A DNA stretch of 64,000 nucleotides from Pseudorhodobacter aquimaris (GCF_001202025.1 NZ_LGHS01000076.1:62001-126000); one strand, 5' to 3'; positions 17,459 through 27,678 are shown, numbered from the stretch's first letter. Numbers and translations: made by a program. The notes: generated by a model not told the origin, from the letters alone.

Positions 17459-18690
17459 AAGACTGGCCCGAGGCGGATCTTGTCATGGCGGCGCGCGGAG
17501 TGGTTGGTGATCTGACCTCTGCGCGGGTGGCGGTTGCTGTTTCGGGCGGCTCTGATTCGATGGCCACCCTCCATCTGGCATTGCAGGCCTTTGGCACGGT
17601 GCAGGCAGTAACGGTTGATCATGCCCTGCGCGCGGAATCGGCCGAGGAGGCCCGAAGGGTATTCCGGTTTTGTACCGATCTGGGGATCGCACATGACACC
17701 CTTGTCTGGAAGCATGGCACGGTGACGGGAAACCTGATGGAGGCCGCCCGTCAGGCGCGCTATGGGCTGATGGCGGATTGGGCAAAAAATACGGGCATAA
17801 CCCATATTTTGTTGGGCCATACGGCGGATGATCAGGCCGAAACCTTTCTGATGGGGCTTGCGCGCGGTGCGGGGCTTGACGGGCTCTCGGGGATGCGTGC
17901 GGGGTGGCATCATGGGGCGGTACGGTTCGCGCGCCCGTTTCTGGCTGTGCCCCGCGCGCGGCTTCGCAGCTATTTGACGGCCAAAGACATCGCGTGGATC
18001 GATGATCCGAGCAATGAAAACGAACGGTTTACGCGGATCAGGATGCGCAAACTTCTGCCGCAGTTGCGCGCATCGGGGATCACGGTGGACCGGCTGACGG
18101 CGGTGATTTCCAATCTTTCGGCAACCCAAGATGTGGTGCGTCAGACTGTTGCCGATGCGGCAGCGGTAATTTGCTGCGAGAGGGCTGGAAGTCTGGATTT
18201 CGATCTGGCGCGATGGTCCGATTTTAATCCCGAAGTTCAGCGCCGATTACTGCTGGCGGGTATTTTATGGGTGTCGACCGCGCAACATGCGCCGCGGGCT
18301 GATGCCGTTGCACGGGTTCTGCGTGCCATTTCAGAGCGCCGCGATGCCACGCTTTGGGGGGTGCGCCTGCGCATGGGCCAGCAAGGGTTCCGCCTGATAC
18401 GCGAGGCTCGTGCCGTAGCGGGCCTTGCCTGTGAGCCTGAGGCGCTGTGGGATGGTCGCTGGCGGGTGACAGGGCCATTTGCTGCGGGCCACCAGTTGCG
18501 GGCCTTGGGGGCGGATGGTTTGCGGCAGCTGGAGGGATGGAGAGATCAGGGGATTGCGCGGGATGTCTTGCTCGTCAGCCCATCGGTATGGCACGATGGC
18601 ACATTGATCGCGGCCCCTTTGGCCGGATTTTCATCAGATTTTCAGGCGCGTATCGCCGCAGGTTTCAACCAATTTGTAGTATCGCATTGA
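17449..18690 (+). CDS. tilS: tRNA(Ile)-lysidine synthase TilS
   Basis: Essential ATP-dependent enzyme that converts C34 of the CAU-anticodon isoleucine tRNA to lysidine. The 413-residue protein has the N-type PP-loop SGGSDS (residues 32-37), the VDHALR motif, the GHTADDQAET segment and a C-terminal substrate-recognition domain with weaker conservation. The GTG start lies inside the end of cpoB (10-base overlap), so translation probably depends on the tol message. It is followed by ftsH, as in many bacteria. Confidence 0.93.
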   Translation: MPVKDWPEADLVMAARGVVGDLTSARVAVAVSGGSDSMATLHLALQAFGTVQAVTVDHALRAESAEEARRVFRFCTDLGIAHDTLVWKHGTVTGNLMEAARQARYGLMADWAKNTGITHILLGHTADDQAETFLMGLARGAGLDGLSGMRAGWHHGAVRFARPFLAVPRARLRSYLTAKDIAWIDDPSNENERFTRIRMRKLLPQLRASGITVDRLTAVISNLSATQDVVRQTVADAAAVICCERAGSLDFDLARWSDFNPEVQRRLLLAGILWVSTAQHAPRADAVARVLRAISERRDATLWGVRLRMGQQGFRLIREARAVAGLACEPEALWDGRWRVTGPFAAGHQLRALGADGLRQLEGWRDQGIARDVLLVSPSVWHDGTLIAAPLAGFSSDFQARIAAGFNQFVVSH

Positions 18691-18713
18691 ACAGTTGAAA
18701 CTTATGTCTATTT
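18686..18713 (+). promoter_or_regulatory. Candidate RpoH-type promoter for ftsH
   Basis: ATTG (18686-18689), 17 bases, then TCTATTT (18707-18713). This is close to the alphaproteobacterial heat-shock consensus CTTG-N17/18-CYTATNT, with one mismatch in each box. ftsH is a heat-shock gene in many bacteria. It overlaps the tilS stop and would give a leader of about 45 bases. Confidence 0.4.
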
Positions 18714-18764
18714 TAAACGCAAAGCCGTTGTCTCTTTTTGGCCGGCACGTGAAGGAGAATCTTC

Positions 18765-20672
18765 GTGGGAAATGCACGAAATATCGCATTCTGGGTCGTC
18801 CTGTTGGTCTTGATCCTTGCTTTGTTTAACTTGTTCAGCGGCGGGCAGTCGGCGATGTCGTCGCGCAGCATGTCATATTCTGAATTTATTCGGCAGGTTG
18901 ATGCGGGCGCAATCGACAGCGTAACGCTGGACGGTGAGGTGATTCAGGCCCGTGGCAAGGATGGTCAGGATTTTTCTGTCATCAAGCCGCAGGGTGAGGA
19001 TGTCACCGACCGGCTGATGGCCAAAGAGATCGACGTGGTCGCCAAGCCGCAGGAGCAATCGGGATTCTTCAGCCTCTTGTCGCTGTGGTTGCCGTTCCTT
19101 GTGCTGATCGGCATCTGGATTTTCTTTATGAACCGCATGCAAGGCGGCGGTAAGGGCGGTGCTATGGGATTCGGAAAATCCAAGGCCAAGCTTTTGACCG
19201 AAAAGAACGGTCGCGTGACCTTTGACGATGTCGCGGGCATTGATGAAGCCAAGGAAGAGCTGGAAGAAATCGTCGAATTCCTGCGCAATCCGCAGAAATA
19301 CAGCCGTCTGGGGGGCAAGATCCCAAAGGGCGCGCTGTTGGTAGGCCCCCCCGGTACGGGGAAAACCTTGCTGGCGCGGGCGATTGCTGGTGAGGCGGGC
19401 GTGCCGTTCTTTACGATTTCGGGTTCAGACTTTGTCGAAATGTTTGTTGGCGTCGGTGCAAGCCGCGTGCGCGACATGTTCGAACAGGCGAAAAAGAACG
19501 CGCCTTGTATCGTCTTTATCGATGAGATTGACGCCGTTGGCCGCGCCCGTGGCGTTGGTATGGGCGGCGGCAATGATGAGCGTGAGCAGACCCTCAACCA
19601 ACTTCTAGTGGAGATGGACGGCTTTGAGGCCAATGAGGGTGTGATCATCGTCGCGGCCACCAACCGCAAAGACGTGCTTGACCCGGCCTTGCTACGTCCC
19701 GGCCGTTTTGACCGTCAGGTGACGGTGCCTAATCCTGATATCAAAGGTCGCGAAAAGATCCTGACCGTGCATGCCCGCAAGGTGCCGATCGGCCCGGATG
19801 TGGACTTGCGGATCATCGCACGCGGCACCCCCGGTTTCTCGGGCGCGGACCTTGCCAACCTTGTCAATGAGGGGGCGCTTATGGCGGCCCGTGTCGGTCG
19901 CCGCTTTGTGACCATGCACGACTTTGAACAGGCCAAGGACAAGGTCATGATGGGGGCGGAGCGGCGCTCTATGGTGCTGACCGCCGAGCAAAAAGAGCAT
20001 ACCGCCTATCACGAGGCAGGCCATGCGATTGTGGGTATGGCCCTGCCGAAATGCGATCCGGTCTATAAGGCCACGATTATCCCGCGCGGTGGTGCCTTGG
20101 GTATGGTGATGAGCCTGCCTGAAATGGACCAGCTGAACATGCACAAGGACCAGTGCAAACAGCGCATTGCGATGACGATGGCCGGAAAGGCCGCCGAGAT
20201 TATCAAATGGGGTGAAGAAGGTGTGTCTAACGGCCCCTCCGGCGATATCATGCAGGCCAGCGGTCTGGCGCGGGCGATGGTTATGCGCTGGGGAATGTCG
20301 GAAAAAATCGGCAATATTGATTACGCCGAGGCGCATCAGGGCTATCAGGGGCAAACCGGCGGATTTTCTGTTTCGGCTGATACCAAGAACCTGATTGAGG
20401 AAGAGGTGAAACGTCTGATCGATGAGGGCTACGACCTTGCCCGCAATATCTTGACGGAAAAAGCCGACGAGTTTGAACGGCTTGCACAGGGTTTGCTTGA
20501 ATATGAGACCCTGACAGGCGATGAGATCAAGAAAGTCATCGCAGGCAAAAAGCTTGGCCGGGATGACGATGAGGATAAGCCGTCGGGTGGGGAGACATCC
20601 TCGGTGGTGGCCATTCCCAAGACGAAGCCACGGGGACCAAAAGGTGAGCCTGAGCCTGAACCCTCTGCCTGA
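18765..20672 (+). CDS. ftsH: ATP-dependent zinc metalloprotease FtsH
   Basis: Membrane-anchored AAA+ protease that degrades unassembled membrane proteins and regulators such as LpxC and RpoH. The 635 residues show two N-terminal membrane helices (about 7-23 and 103-121) around a periplasmic domain, Walker A GPPGTGKT (194-201), Walker [11 protein letters not shown], the SRH with RPGRFDRQ, and the zinc site HEAGH (416-420). The acidic/proline-rich tail is typical. The GTG start at 18765 has AAGGAG seven bases upstream. It ends at a strong terminator. Confidence 0.97.
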   Translation: MGNARNIAFWVVLLVLILALFNLFSGGQSAMSSRSMSYSEFIRQVDAGAIDSVTLDGEVIQARGKDGQDFSVIKPQGEDVTDRLMAKEIDVVAKPQEQSGFFSLLSLWLPFLVLIGIWIFFMNRMQGGGKGGAMGFGKSKAKLLTEKNGRVTFDDVAGIDEAKEELEEIVEFLRNPQKYSRLGGKIPKGALLVGPPGTGKTLLARAIAGEAGVPFFTISGSDFVEMFVGVGASRVRDMFEQAKKNAPCIVFIDEIDAVGRARGVGMGGGNDEREQTLNQLLVEMDGFEANEGVIIVAATNRKDVLDPALLRPGRFDRQVTVPNPDIKGREKILTVHARKVPIGPDVDLRIIARGTPGFSGADLANLVNEGALMAARVGRRFVTMHDFEQAKDKVMMGAERRSMVLTAEQKEHTAYHEAGHAIVGMALPKCDPVYKATIIPRGGALGMVMSLPEMDQLNMHKDQCKQRIAMTMAGKAAEIIKWGEEGVSNGPSGDIMQASGLARAMVMRWGMSEKIGNIDYAEAHQGYQGQTGGFSVSADTKNLIEEEVKRLIDEGYDLARNILTEKADEFERLAQGLLEYETLTGDEIKKVIAGKKLGRDDDEDKPSGGETSSVVAIPKTKPRGPKGEPEPEPSA

Positions 20673-20692
20673 ACTTTGTTGAGTTGACTTGA

Positions 20693-20722
20693 CGCCGCGG
20701 AAATTATTCCGCGGCGTTTTTT
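20693..20722 (+). terminator. Intrinsic terminator after ftsH
   Basis: Perfect 10-bp stem CGCCGCGGAA / TTCCGCGGCG, loop ATTA, followed by six T. It ends the tol-tilS-ftsH run. Confidence 0.95.
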
Positions 20723-20745
20723 ATTGTTTGGGCTGCGCAGGCTGT

Positions 20746-20832
20746 CTAAAGCCAGGCAAGCACGCCGGCTGATATGGCCATGCCAATGCCAAGCGCCGAG
20801 TTAAAGAGGATTGCAAAGGCTGCTTTGGGCAT
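20746..20832 (-). CDS. Putative 28-residue membrane peptide
   Basis: Small leftward reading frame between the ftsH terminator and fhs. It starts with ATG at 20832, and an AGGA box (within AAAAAGGAAAC) lies seven to eight bases upstream. The product begins MPKAAFAILFNSALG and continues as one hydrophobic helix rich in Ala, Gly and Ile, ending AWL before TAG. This is the shape of small single-span membrane proteins. Function unknown. The good start site, lack of competing gene and continuous hydrophobicity support it, but only conservation or ribosome profiling would prove it. Confidence 0.45.
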   Translation of the reverse strand: MPKAAFAILFNSALGIGMAISAGVLAWL

Positions 20833-21066
20833 TTTCGTTTCCTTTTTAGGATATTTTTCCATTAACACCCCCAATTGGTTTACGTTCGATTAAAACCTGC
20901 CCAGAGATTGTGGCATTTGTTGCGCAAATCCGGCTCAAAGCAGCAGAAACTGAAGGGCTGGTTAATTTGCGTCGAAATGGGTCGCAATTGATCTTTCTCG
21001 GTGCCGGGGCCTTGGCTAGACCAAAGAGAAACCGGATAAGGATTATCCAAGCAGGAGGAGGAAAAG

Positions 21067-22743
21067 ATGGCGCATAAGACCGATATCGAGATTGCCCGCG
21101 CGGCCAAGAAACGCCCGATCATGGAAATCGGCGCTAAACTGGGCATCGCGTCAGAGCATCTCTTGCCCTACGGCCATGACAAGGCAAAGATCAGTCAGCC
21201 GTTTATCGCCTCTTTGGCAGGCCGCAAGGATGGCAAGCTGATATTGGTAACCGCCATCAACCCCACCCCTGCGGGTGAGGGCAAGACCACAACCACCGTG
21301 GGGCTGGGCGACGGGCTGAACCGTATCGGCAAGAATGCGGCGATCTGTATCCGAGAGGCGTCTTTGGGGCCGAACTTCGGGATGAAGGGCGGGGCTGCGG
21401 GGGGCGGCTATGCGCAAGTGGTCCCGATGGAGGAGATGAACCTGCATTTCACCGGCGATTTCCATGCGATCACATCGGCGCATAACCTGCTGGCGGCGAT
21501 GCTCGACAATCATATCTATTGGGGTAATGAGCTGGACATCGACGCGCGCCGTGTGGTGTGGCGGCGGGTGATGGATATGAACGACCGGGCCTTGCGCGAT
21601 ACGGTGGTCAACCTTGGCGGTGTGGCCAATGGCTTCCCGCGTCAGACCGGCTTTGACATCACTGTGGCCTCGGAGGTGATGGCGATTCTTTGTCTGGCAA
21701 ATGATTTGGAGGATCTGCAAAAACGGCTTGGCGATATTGTGGTGGCCTATCGGCGCGACAAATCCCCGATCTATTGCCGCGATATCAAGGCCGATGGCGC
21801 GATGACGGTGCTGCTCAAGGATGCGATGCAGCCGAATTTGGTGCAGACGCTGGAAAACAATCCCGCCTTTGTGCATGGCGGTCCCTTCGCCAATATCGCG
21901 CATGGCTGTAATTCGGTCATCGCCACGAAAACCGCGCTGAAGCTGGCTGATTTTGTGGTGACCGAGGCGGGCTTTGGTGCCGATCTGGGGGCCGAGAAAT
22001 TCATGAACATCAAATGCCGCAAGGCCGGGATCGCGCCGGATGCGGTGGTGCTGGTGGCCACGGTGCGCGCGATGAAAATGAACGGCGGCGTCGCCAAGGC
22101 CGATCTGGCGGATGAGAATGTGGACGCCGTGGAAAAGGGCTGCTCCAACCTTGGCCGCCATATCGGCAATGTCAAAAGTTTCGGCGTGCCGGTCGTTGTC
22201 GCGATCAACCATTTCGTGACCGACACCGATGCCGAGGTGCAGGCGGTAAAGGATTATGTCGCCTCTCAGGGTGCGGAGGCTGTCTTGTGCAAGCATTGGG
22301 CGCATGGCTCGGCGGGGGTGGAGGACCTTGCGCATAAGGTGGTGGAGCTGGCCGAAAGCGGTGCGGCCAATTTCGCGCCGATCTATCCTGACGATATGCC
22401 CCTGATGCAAAAGATCGAAACCATTGCGGCAAAGATCTATCATGCCGATGGGGTAACGGCCGATAAGGCGGTGCATGCACAGTTGCAGGCATGGGAAGAG
22501 GCGGGCTATGGCCATCTGCCGGTCTGCATGGCGAAAACGCAATATTCCTTTAGCACGGATCCGAACTTGCGCGGCGCGCCGACAGGGTTTTCGGTGCCGG
22601 TGCGTGAGGTACGGCTGTCGGCGGGGGCGGGGTTCATCGTTGTGATCTGCGGCGAGATCATGACCATGCCGGGCCTGCCACGGGCACCCTCGGCCGAGGT
22701 GATCCGCCTGAACGCGGACGGCGATGTCGAGGGGCTGTTCTGA
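21067..22743 (+). CDS. fhs: Formate--tetrahydrofolate ligase
   Basis: ATP-dependent formation of 10-formyl-tetrahydrofolate from formate. In roseobacters this feeds one-carbon units from methylated compounds into biosynthesis or oxidation. The 558-residue protein has the P-loop-like TPAGEGKT (67-74), [20 protein letters not shown], and ETGFGADLG-like [20 protein letters not shown] near the middle, all diagnostic. A strong AGGAGGAGG site precedes the ATG. It is the first gene of fhs-chorismate mutase-folD and is preceded by about 230 bases likely to hold its promoter. Confidence 0.96.
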   Translation: MAHKTDIEIARAAKKRPIMEIGAKLGIASEHLLPYGHDKAKISQPFIASLAGRKDGKLILVTAINPTPAGEGKTTTTVGLGDGLNRIGKNAAICIREASLGPNFGMKGGAAGGGYAQVVPMEEMNLHFTGDFHAITSAHNLLAAMLDNHIYWGNELDIDARRVVWRRVMDMNDRALRDTVVNLGGVANGFPRQTGFDITVASEVMAILCLANDLEDLQKRLGDIVVAYRRDKSPIYCRDIKADGAMTVLLKDAMQPNLVQTLENNPAFVHGGPFANIAHGCNSVIATKTALKLADFVVTEAGFGADLGAEKFMNIKCRKAGIAPDAVVLVATVRAMKMNGGVAKADLADENVDAVEKGCSNLGRHIGNVKSFGVPVVVAINHFVTDTDAEVQAVKDYVASQGAEAVLCKHWAHGSAGVEDLAHKVVELAESGAANFAPIYPDDMPLMQKIETIAAKIYHADGVTADKAVHAQLQAWEEAGYGHLPVCMAKTQYSFSTDPNLRGAPTGFSVPVREVRLSAGAGFIVVICGEIMTMPGLPRAPSAEVIRLNADGDVEGLF

Positions 22744-22809
22744 AACATCGCCTTGACCCGCGCGCGGCTTCGGTCCATTCCGAGGCGCAACGGACAAGGG
22801 GAGAGTGTG

Positions 22810-23124
22810 ATGAAACGCCCGAAGGACTGTGAAACCATGCAAGATGTCCGGTCAGGGATTGATCGGCTGGATGCAGATTTGGTTCGATTGCTGGCCGAAC
22901 GCGCGGAATATATCGAGGCCGCGGCACGGGTAAAGGCGCGCACTGGACTGCCCGCCCTGATCGTTGACCGGGTAGAGCAGGTGGTGGATAACGTGCGCAT
23001 AAAGGCGCAGGCCGACGGGTTGGATCCCGATCTGGCGGAAACGCTTTGGCGGCAGCTGATTGATTGGTCCATCGCCCGCGAAGAGGTGGTTTTGGGCAAG
23101 ACTGACACGGCAAAAGGAGACTGA
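22810..23124 (+). CDS. Chorismate mutase, AroQ type
   Basis: All-helical monofunctional chorismate mutase of about 104 residues, making prephenate for Phe/Tyr synthesis. The first helix carries the conserved IDRLDADLVRLLAERAEYI pattern, with the basic and acidic active-site residues of the AroQ fold, and a later helix has ETLWRQLIDWSIAREE. Related isochorismate-pyruvate lyases look similar and cannot be excluded. The ATG at 22810 is chosen because AAGGGGAG precedes it; an upstream ATG just after fhs lacks one. It ends three bases before folD. Confidence 0.82.
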   Translation: MKRPKDCETMQDVRSGIDRLDADLVRLLAERAEYIEAAARVKARTGLPALIVDRVEQVVDNVRIKAQADGLDPDLAETLWRQLIDWSIAREEVVLGKTDTAKGD

Positions 23125-23127
23125 CAA

Positions 23128-24018
23128 ATGGCGGCGACAATCATCGACGGTAAGGCTTTTGCGGCCGGTGTGCGGGCGCAGGTGGCCGAGCACGTTCGTC
23201 GTCTGGCCGAGGAAAACAGCATCCAGCCGGGGCTTGCAGTGGTTCTGGTCGGCGCCGATCCGGCCTCCGAGGTTTATGTTAAATCCAAAGGTAAGATGAC
23301 GGTTGAGGTCGGCATGCACTCGGTCGAACACCGTCTGGCCGAGGATACGCCCGAGGCCGATCTGTTGGCGCTGATCGCGCAGTTGAATGCCGACCCCAAG
23401 ATCCACGGGATTTTGGTGCAACTGCCTTTGCCCGCACAGTTGAATTCCGAACTGGTGATTAACAGCATTGATCCGGCCAAGGATGTCGACGGGTTCCATA
23501 TCTCTAATGTCGGGCTGCTGGGCACGGGACAGAAAAGCATGGTGCCTTGCACGCCTTTGGGCTGTTTGATGATGTTGCGTGATCATCATGGCGATCTGTC
23601 GGGGTTGAATGCGGTCGTCGTCGGGCGCAGCAATATCGTCGGCAAACCGATGGCGCAGCTGTTGCTGGGCGATAGCTGTACGGTCACCATTGCGCACAGC
23701 CGGACCAAGGACCTGAAGGCCGTATGTCAGGGGGCGGATATTCTGGTGGCGGCCGTAGGGCGGCCCGAGATGATCACCGGCGATTACGTCAAACCCGGTG
23801 CCACGGTGATTGACGTCGGCATCAACCGGATTGAGCGGGACGGCAAGAAAAAGCTGGTGGGTGACGCGGAATTTGCAAGCTGTGCCGAGGTTGCGGGCGC
23901 GATCACGCCGGTGCCGGGCGGCGTGGGGCCGATGACGATTGCTTGTTTGCTGGCCAATACCCTGACGGCCTGTTGCCGCGCCAATGACCTGCCTGAGCCG
24001 AAAGGCTTGACGGTCTAG
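23128..24018 (+). CDS. folD: Bifunctional methylenetetrahydrofolate dehydrogenase/cyclohydrolase FolD
   Basis: NADP-dependent interconversion of methylene-, methenyl- and 10-formyl-tetrahydrofolate, acting directly on the product of Fhs. The 296 residues contain the catalytic YVKSK (Y50, K54), the ILVQLPLP motif, PCTPLG, and the nucleotide-binding [15 protein letters not shown], then [10 protein letters not shown] at the C-terminus. It begins three bases after the chorismate mutase stop, and the stop overlaps the convergent thioesterase gene by 4 bases. Confidence 0.96.
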   Translation: MAATIIDGKAFAAGVRAQVAEHVRRLAEENSIQPGLAVVLVGADPASEVYVKSKGKMTVEVGMHSVEHRLAEDTPEADLLALIAQLNADPKIHGILVQLPLPAQLNSELVINSIDPAKDVDGFHISNVGLLGTGQKSMVPCTPLGCLMMLRDHHGDLSGLNAVVVGRSNIVGKPMAQLLLGDSCTVTIAHSRTKDLKAVCQGADILVAAVGRPEMITGDYVKPGATVIDVGINRIERDGKKKLVGDAEFASCAEVAGAITPVPGGVGPMTIACLLANTLTACCRANDLPEPKGLTV

Positions 24019-24428
24019 GCCGGATCAACCGGAATCATCGTGCCTTGTAGAATGGCGATACAGGTTTCTGTGTCGCCCTTTACCGCGAAAACTTCTGCCT
24101 GAACCACAGTCAGGCGACGACCTGCACGAGTAACCTTGCCGCGCGCGATCAAAGCCTCGCCGATTGCGGGGGCCATCAGGTTGATCTTGGCCTCGACCGT
24201 CATAACCTCGCGTCCTGTCTCCATCAGTGTCAGCGCGGCATAGCCCGCAGCAGTATCGGCCAGTGCAAAGGTAAGCCCCGCATGGCCCGCGCCGTGTTGT
24301 TGGCTGCTGGCGGCTTGCAGGGGCGCGGATATATGCACCTCTCCGGCCGTGATATGGGTTAGGTTTGCGTCCAAAGTGGTCATCAGACCTTGGCTGGCAA
24401 AGCTGTCGCGGATGCGTTGGTCGGTCAT
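24015..24428 (-). CDS. PaaI family hotdog thioesterase
   Basis: 137-residue hotdog-fold acyl-CoA thioesterase of the PaaI group. The signature [22 protein letters not shown] includes the catalytic Asp. C-terminal strands [16 protein letters not shown] follow the family pattern. Members hydrolyse phenylacetyl- or other aryl/acyl-CoAs; no paa genes lie nearby, so the substrate is open. The ATG at 24428 gives a normal N-terminus ([10 protein letters not shown]); an upstream in-frame ATG would add an Arg-rich extension with no family match. Confidence 0.82.
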   Translation of the reverse strand: MTDQRIRDSFASQGLMTTLDANLTHITAGEVHISAPLQAASSQQHGAGHAGLTFALADTAAGYAALTLMETGREVMTVEAKINLMAPAIGEALIARGKVTRAGRRLTVVQAEVFAVKGDTETCIAILQGTMIPVDPA

Positions 24429-24544
24429 AGGCAGGATCCTGTCACAAAGGGGAGCGGGTGACGCCAAGGCTAGCCCACGACCGATCCTTGGTAAACGCCC
24501 TGTTTTTACTTGCCCTTTCTTGCGCCGCCGCCTATTCAAACAGT

Positions 24545-25357
24545 ATGAAATTACTCTTTTTAGGCGATGTGATGGGCCGGGCTGGGCGCGCTGCTATTAC
24601 GCAGCGGTTGCCGGGCTTGCGGACCGATTGGGGCTTGGATTTCGTCGTGGTGAACGGCGAGAATGCCAGCGGCGGTATGGGGCTGACGGGGGCGCATGCC
24701 AAGGGCATCTTGGATGCGGGTGCCGATTGCATCACGCTGGGCGATCACTCCTTTGATCAAAAGGACATGCTGCAATACATTGAGACCGAGCCGCGGATCA
24801 TACGCCCGCTCAACTATGCCAAGGGTGCGCCGGGCAAGGGTGCGCGGGTGTTTACCGCACAAAACGGGCGCAAGGTTTTGGTGGTGCAGGCCTTGGGTCA
24901 GGTGTTCATGAAGCGCCCCTTTGATGATCCCTTCTCGGCCGTGGAGGCGGTGCTGAACGCGCATCCATTGGGCGGGATGGTCAGTGCAACAATCGTCGAT
25001 ATGCATTGTGAGGCCACATCCGAGAAGATGGCGATGGGTCATTGGTGCGACGGGCGTGCTTCGCTTTGTGTGGGCACCCATACCCATGTGCCAACAGCAG
25101 ATGCGCAGATATTGGCCAAGGGCTGTGCCTTTCAATCGGATGCTGGCATGTGCGGCGATTATGACAGCGTGATCGGCATGGAAAAGCTGGAGCCGATGCG
25201 CCGGTTCATCACCGGCATGCCCAAGGCACGGTTTGAGCCTGCCGCAGGTCCGGCCACCCTTTCGGGGGTTTATGTCGAAACCGATGATGCCACGGGGCGC
25301 GCGACCCGTGTGGCCATGATCCGTATCGGCGGGCGCTTGCAAGAAGCGCGCCCGTGA
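24545..25357 (+). CDS. YmdB/TIGR00282 family metallophosphoesterase
   Basis: 270-residue phosphodiesterase-like protein with the binuclear-metal motifs of the YmdB family: FLGDVMGRAGR at the N-terminus, VNGENASGGMGLT, LGDHSFDQKD, DMHCEATSEKMAMGHW, and GTHTHVPTAD near the C-terminus. Bacillus YmdB hydrolyses 2',3'-cyclic nucleotides and affects cell fate; the role in proteobacteria is not settled. The ATG at 24545 starts directly at the first strand. No clear ribosome binding site is seen. An upstream in-frame start would add an unrelated hydrophobic extension. Confidence 0.86.
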   Translation: MKLLFLGDVMGRAGRAAITQRLPGLRTDWGLDFVVVNGENASGGMGLTGAHAKGILDAGADCITLGDHSFDQKDMLQYIETEPRIIRPLNYAKGAPGKGARVFTAQNGRKVLVVQALGQVFMKRPFDDPFSAVEAVLNAHPLGGMVSATIVDMHCEATSEKMAMGHWCDGRASLCVGTHTHVPTADAQILAKGCAFQSDAGMCGDYDSVIGMEKLEPMRRFITGMPKARFEPAAGPATLSGVYVETDDATGRATRVAMIRIGGRLQEARP

Positions 25358-25459
25358 TTTCGGCATGCTAATGCTTGACGTCAGAGGTTTGGCGGGCGGG
25401 GCTTGCCCTTGCGCGGTGCCTCGACAAGAATGGTACGTGCCGCATAAGGGGATAAATCC

Positions 25460-27238
25460 GTGTTCGGAATTGATCTGAGCCAGACAGTGCAGGCCTACTG
25501 CGCGATTGCGATTGTTGTCGGCATGCTGGGGCTTTTCGTGCGTGAGGTCTTTCCGGTTGAGGTAACCGCGCTGGCGGGTGCGTCCTTGATGCTGATCCTC
25601 GGGATTTTACCGCAAGAGGATGCAATGGCGGTGCTGTCGAACCACGCGCCCTGGACGATTGCCGCGATGTTCGTGATCGTGGGGGCCTTGGTGCGCACCG
25701 GCGCGCTTGACTGGGTGACAGGGCTTGCCGTTCGCAACGTCGAGGCGCGGCCGGTGGTGACGCTTGCCGCGCTGACGGTGGCGATCATCGTGATGTCGGC
25801 GATTATGAACAACACGCCGATCGTGGTTGTGATGATCCCGGTGTTCATGCGCCTTGCCAAACAGTTGAAGATGTCTGCCTCCAAAGTAATGATCCCACTG
25901 TCCTATCTGGCGATTTTCGGGGGCACGATCACGCTGATCGGCACTTCGACCAACCTTTTGGTGGACGGGGTTGCACGACAGATGGGGATGGCGCCTTTCG
26001 GTATCTTTGACATCACGGCCTTGGGGATTGTGATGTCGCTGGTCGGTGTGAGCTATCTGTTTTTCTTTGCGCGCAAGGTTCTGCCCGATCGTGACAGCAT
26101 GGGGATGCTTTTGGGTGACCGCGCCAAGATGAAGTTTTTTACCGAGGTCGCGGTGCCCGAGGATTCCGGCCTGGTTGGCCAGAAGGTTCTGGATGTCGAT
26201 CTGTTCAAGCGTGATTCCATGCGTGTGGTTGATGTCTTGCGGGGCGATGCAAGTTTGCGCCGCGCGCTGGCGGGTGTAGAACTGGCCGCCGGGGACCGTG
26301 TGATCCTGCGCACGCCGATGTCCGAGGTGCTTGCACTCAAGGACAGCAAGGATTTGCGGCAGGTGGACAAGCTCTCTTCGGTGCAGACCGAGACGGTTGA
26401 GGCGCTGATCACGCCGGGCTGTCAGATGGTGGGCCGCTCGCTTGGCTCGTTGCGGTTGCGCAGGCGTTACGGGGTCTATACGATTGCGATGCACCGGCGG
26501 AACCAGAATATCGGGCGCCAGCTTGATGATGTTGTGGTACAGGTGGGTGATACGTTGCTGTTGGAGGGGGGTGCGGCCGATATCCAGCGGCTTGCCACCG
26601 ATATGGAGCTGGTCGATATCGCCCAACCGTCAGAGCGCGCCTTTCGCCGCCGCCATGCGCCGATTGTTGTCGCGACCTTGGTTGCGATTGTCGGGTTGGC
26701 CGCGATCAATGCCGCCCCGATTGTGATCCTTGCGCTGATCGGTGTGGCCGTGGTGCTGGTGACCCGCTGCATTGATGCCGATGAGGCCTTTGCCTTTATC
26801 GAGGGGCGGTTGCTTGCGCTGATCTTTGCGATGCTGGCGGTGGGTCTGGGCTTGGATCATTCCGGTGCGGTGACGCTGATCGTGAATGCGATTGCGCCCT
26901 ATATGCTGAATTTGCCACCCTATATGCTGGTGTTTGTGGTCTATGCGCTGGCCTCTGTCCTGACCGAGATGGTCTCCAATAATGCGGTGGCGGTGATCCT
27001 GACACCGATTGCCATCGGCCTTGGCACGACGATGGGTGTGGACCCGCGGCCCTTGGTGGTGGCGGTCATGTTCGGCGCCTCGGCCAGTTTCTCGACCCCG
27101 ATCGGCTATCAGACCAATACGCTGGTTTACGGGCCGGGGGGGTACCGCTTTACCGATTTCCTGCGCATCGGGGTGCCTTTGAACCTGCTGATGATGGTGG
27201 TGATGAGCGCGCTTATCCCGTTTTTCTTTCCTTTTTGA
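25460..27238 (+). CDS. SLC13-family permease with two RCK C-terminal (TrkA-C) domains
   Basis: 592-residue transporter of the DASS/SLC13 anion:Na+ symporter group. About five helices lead to the first NTP-containing hairpin (IMNNTPIVVVMIP), then GGTITLIGTSTNLL. A cytoplasmic insert of roughly residues 215-390 has two TrkA-C-like units (EDSGLVGQKVLDVDLFK.. and ..MVGRSLGSLRLRRRYGVY). The second transport half contains the matching TEMVSNNAVAVILTP and SASFSTPIGYQTN. Substrate (dicarboxylate, sulfate or other anion) is not determinable. GTG start with AAGGGGA upstream. The lipoprotein gene follows after 12 bases. Confidence 0.88.
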   Translation: MFGIDLSQTVQAYCAIAIVVGMLGLFVREVFPVEVTALAGASLMLILGILPQEDAMAVLSNHAPWTIAAMFVIVGALVRTGALDWVTGLAVRNVEARPVVTLAALTVAIIVMSAIMNNTPIVVVMIPVFMRLAKQLKMSASKVMIPLSYLAIFGGTITLIGTSTNLLVDGVARQMGMAPFGIFDITALGIVMSLVGVSYLFFFARKVLPDRDSMGMLLGDRAKMKFFTEVAVPEDSGLVGQKVLDVDLFKRDSMRVVDVLRGDASLRRALAGVELAAGDRVILRTPMSEVLALKDSKDLRQVDKLSSVQTETVEALITPGCQMVGRSLGSLRLRRRYGVYTIAMHRRNQNIGRQLDDVVVQVGDTLLLEGGAADIQRLATDMELVDIAQPSERAFRRRHAPIVVATLVAIVGLAAINAAPIVILALIGVAVVLVTRCIDADEAFAFIEGRLLALIFAMLAVGLGLDHSGAVTLIVNAIAPYMLNLPPYMLVFVVYALASVLTEMVSNNAVAVILTPIAIGLGTTMGVDPRPLVVAVMFGASASFSTPIGYQTNTLVYGPGGYRFTDFLRIGVPLNLLMMVVMSALIPFFFPF

Positions 27239-27250
27239 GACGAGGTTCTG

Positions 27251-27598
27251 ATGACATATGCCAAGCTTCTGCCCTGCCTTTTGCTGCTGGCTTGCGGGAA
27301 TGTGGCACCGGTCCCGCAATCTGCGCGGCTGGGGGCGGAGCACTTTGATCTGGTGATGTCGGATGGATCCCATTGCAGCGCGCCGGTCGGGGCTGGACGG
27401 ATGCCGCTTTGTGGGGCTGGGTTTGATTACCGCGTGCAGTTGGTGCAAAACCCGAACGCCTTGCGCGCGTTTATGGAGGGTGCTTTTGGGGCCCTTGGTA
27501 TGCGCGGTGTGCTTGCGCCGATGGGTGTGGTGACGCTGACGGATGACGCGGGGCGGGAGTACCGTTTTGTTTCACCGCCCCCCGATCCCGCGCAATAG
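27251..27598 (+). CDS. Putative lipoprotein
   Basis: Unrecognised 115-residue protein with a lipoprotein signal peptide: a short hydrophobic stretch and lipobox LLAC at about residue 15. The remaining 100 residues contain two further cysteines (HCSAP and LCGAG), which could form a disulfide, and end in a proline-rich tail. ACGAGG precedes the ATG. It lies 12 bases after the SLC13 gene on the same strand, so it is probably co-transcribed; no functional link is known. Confidence 0.65.
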   Translation: MTYAKLLPCLLLLACGNVAPVPQSARLGAEHFDLVMSDGSHCSAPVGAGRMPLCGAGFDYRVQLVQNPNALRAFMEGAFGALGMRGVLAPMGVVTLTDDAGREYRFVSPPPDPAQ

Positions 27599-27678
27599 CC
27601 GCACGGGGTTGCAAAAAAGACCTGCGCGCGTGTATAGGCAAACCATAGATAAACTTTCAAACAGCGGAGACAGGGCTT

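Noticed and set aside
21151-22842. 563-codon open frame antisense to fhs
   Set aside because: Histidine/arginine-rich low-complexity translation with no start signal; it is a shadow of the fhs codon bias.
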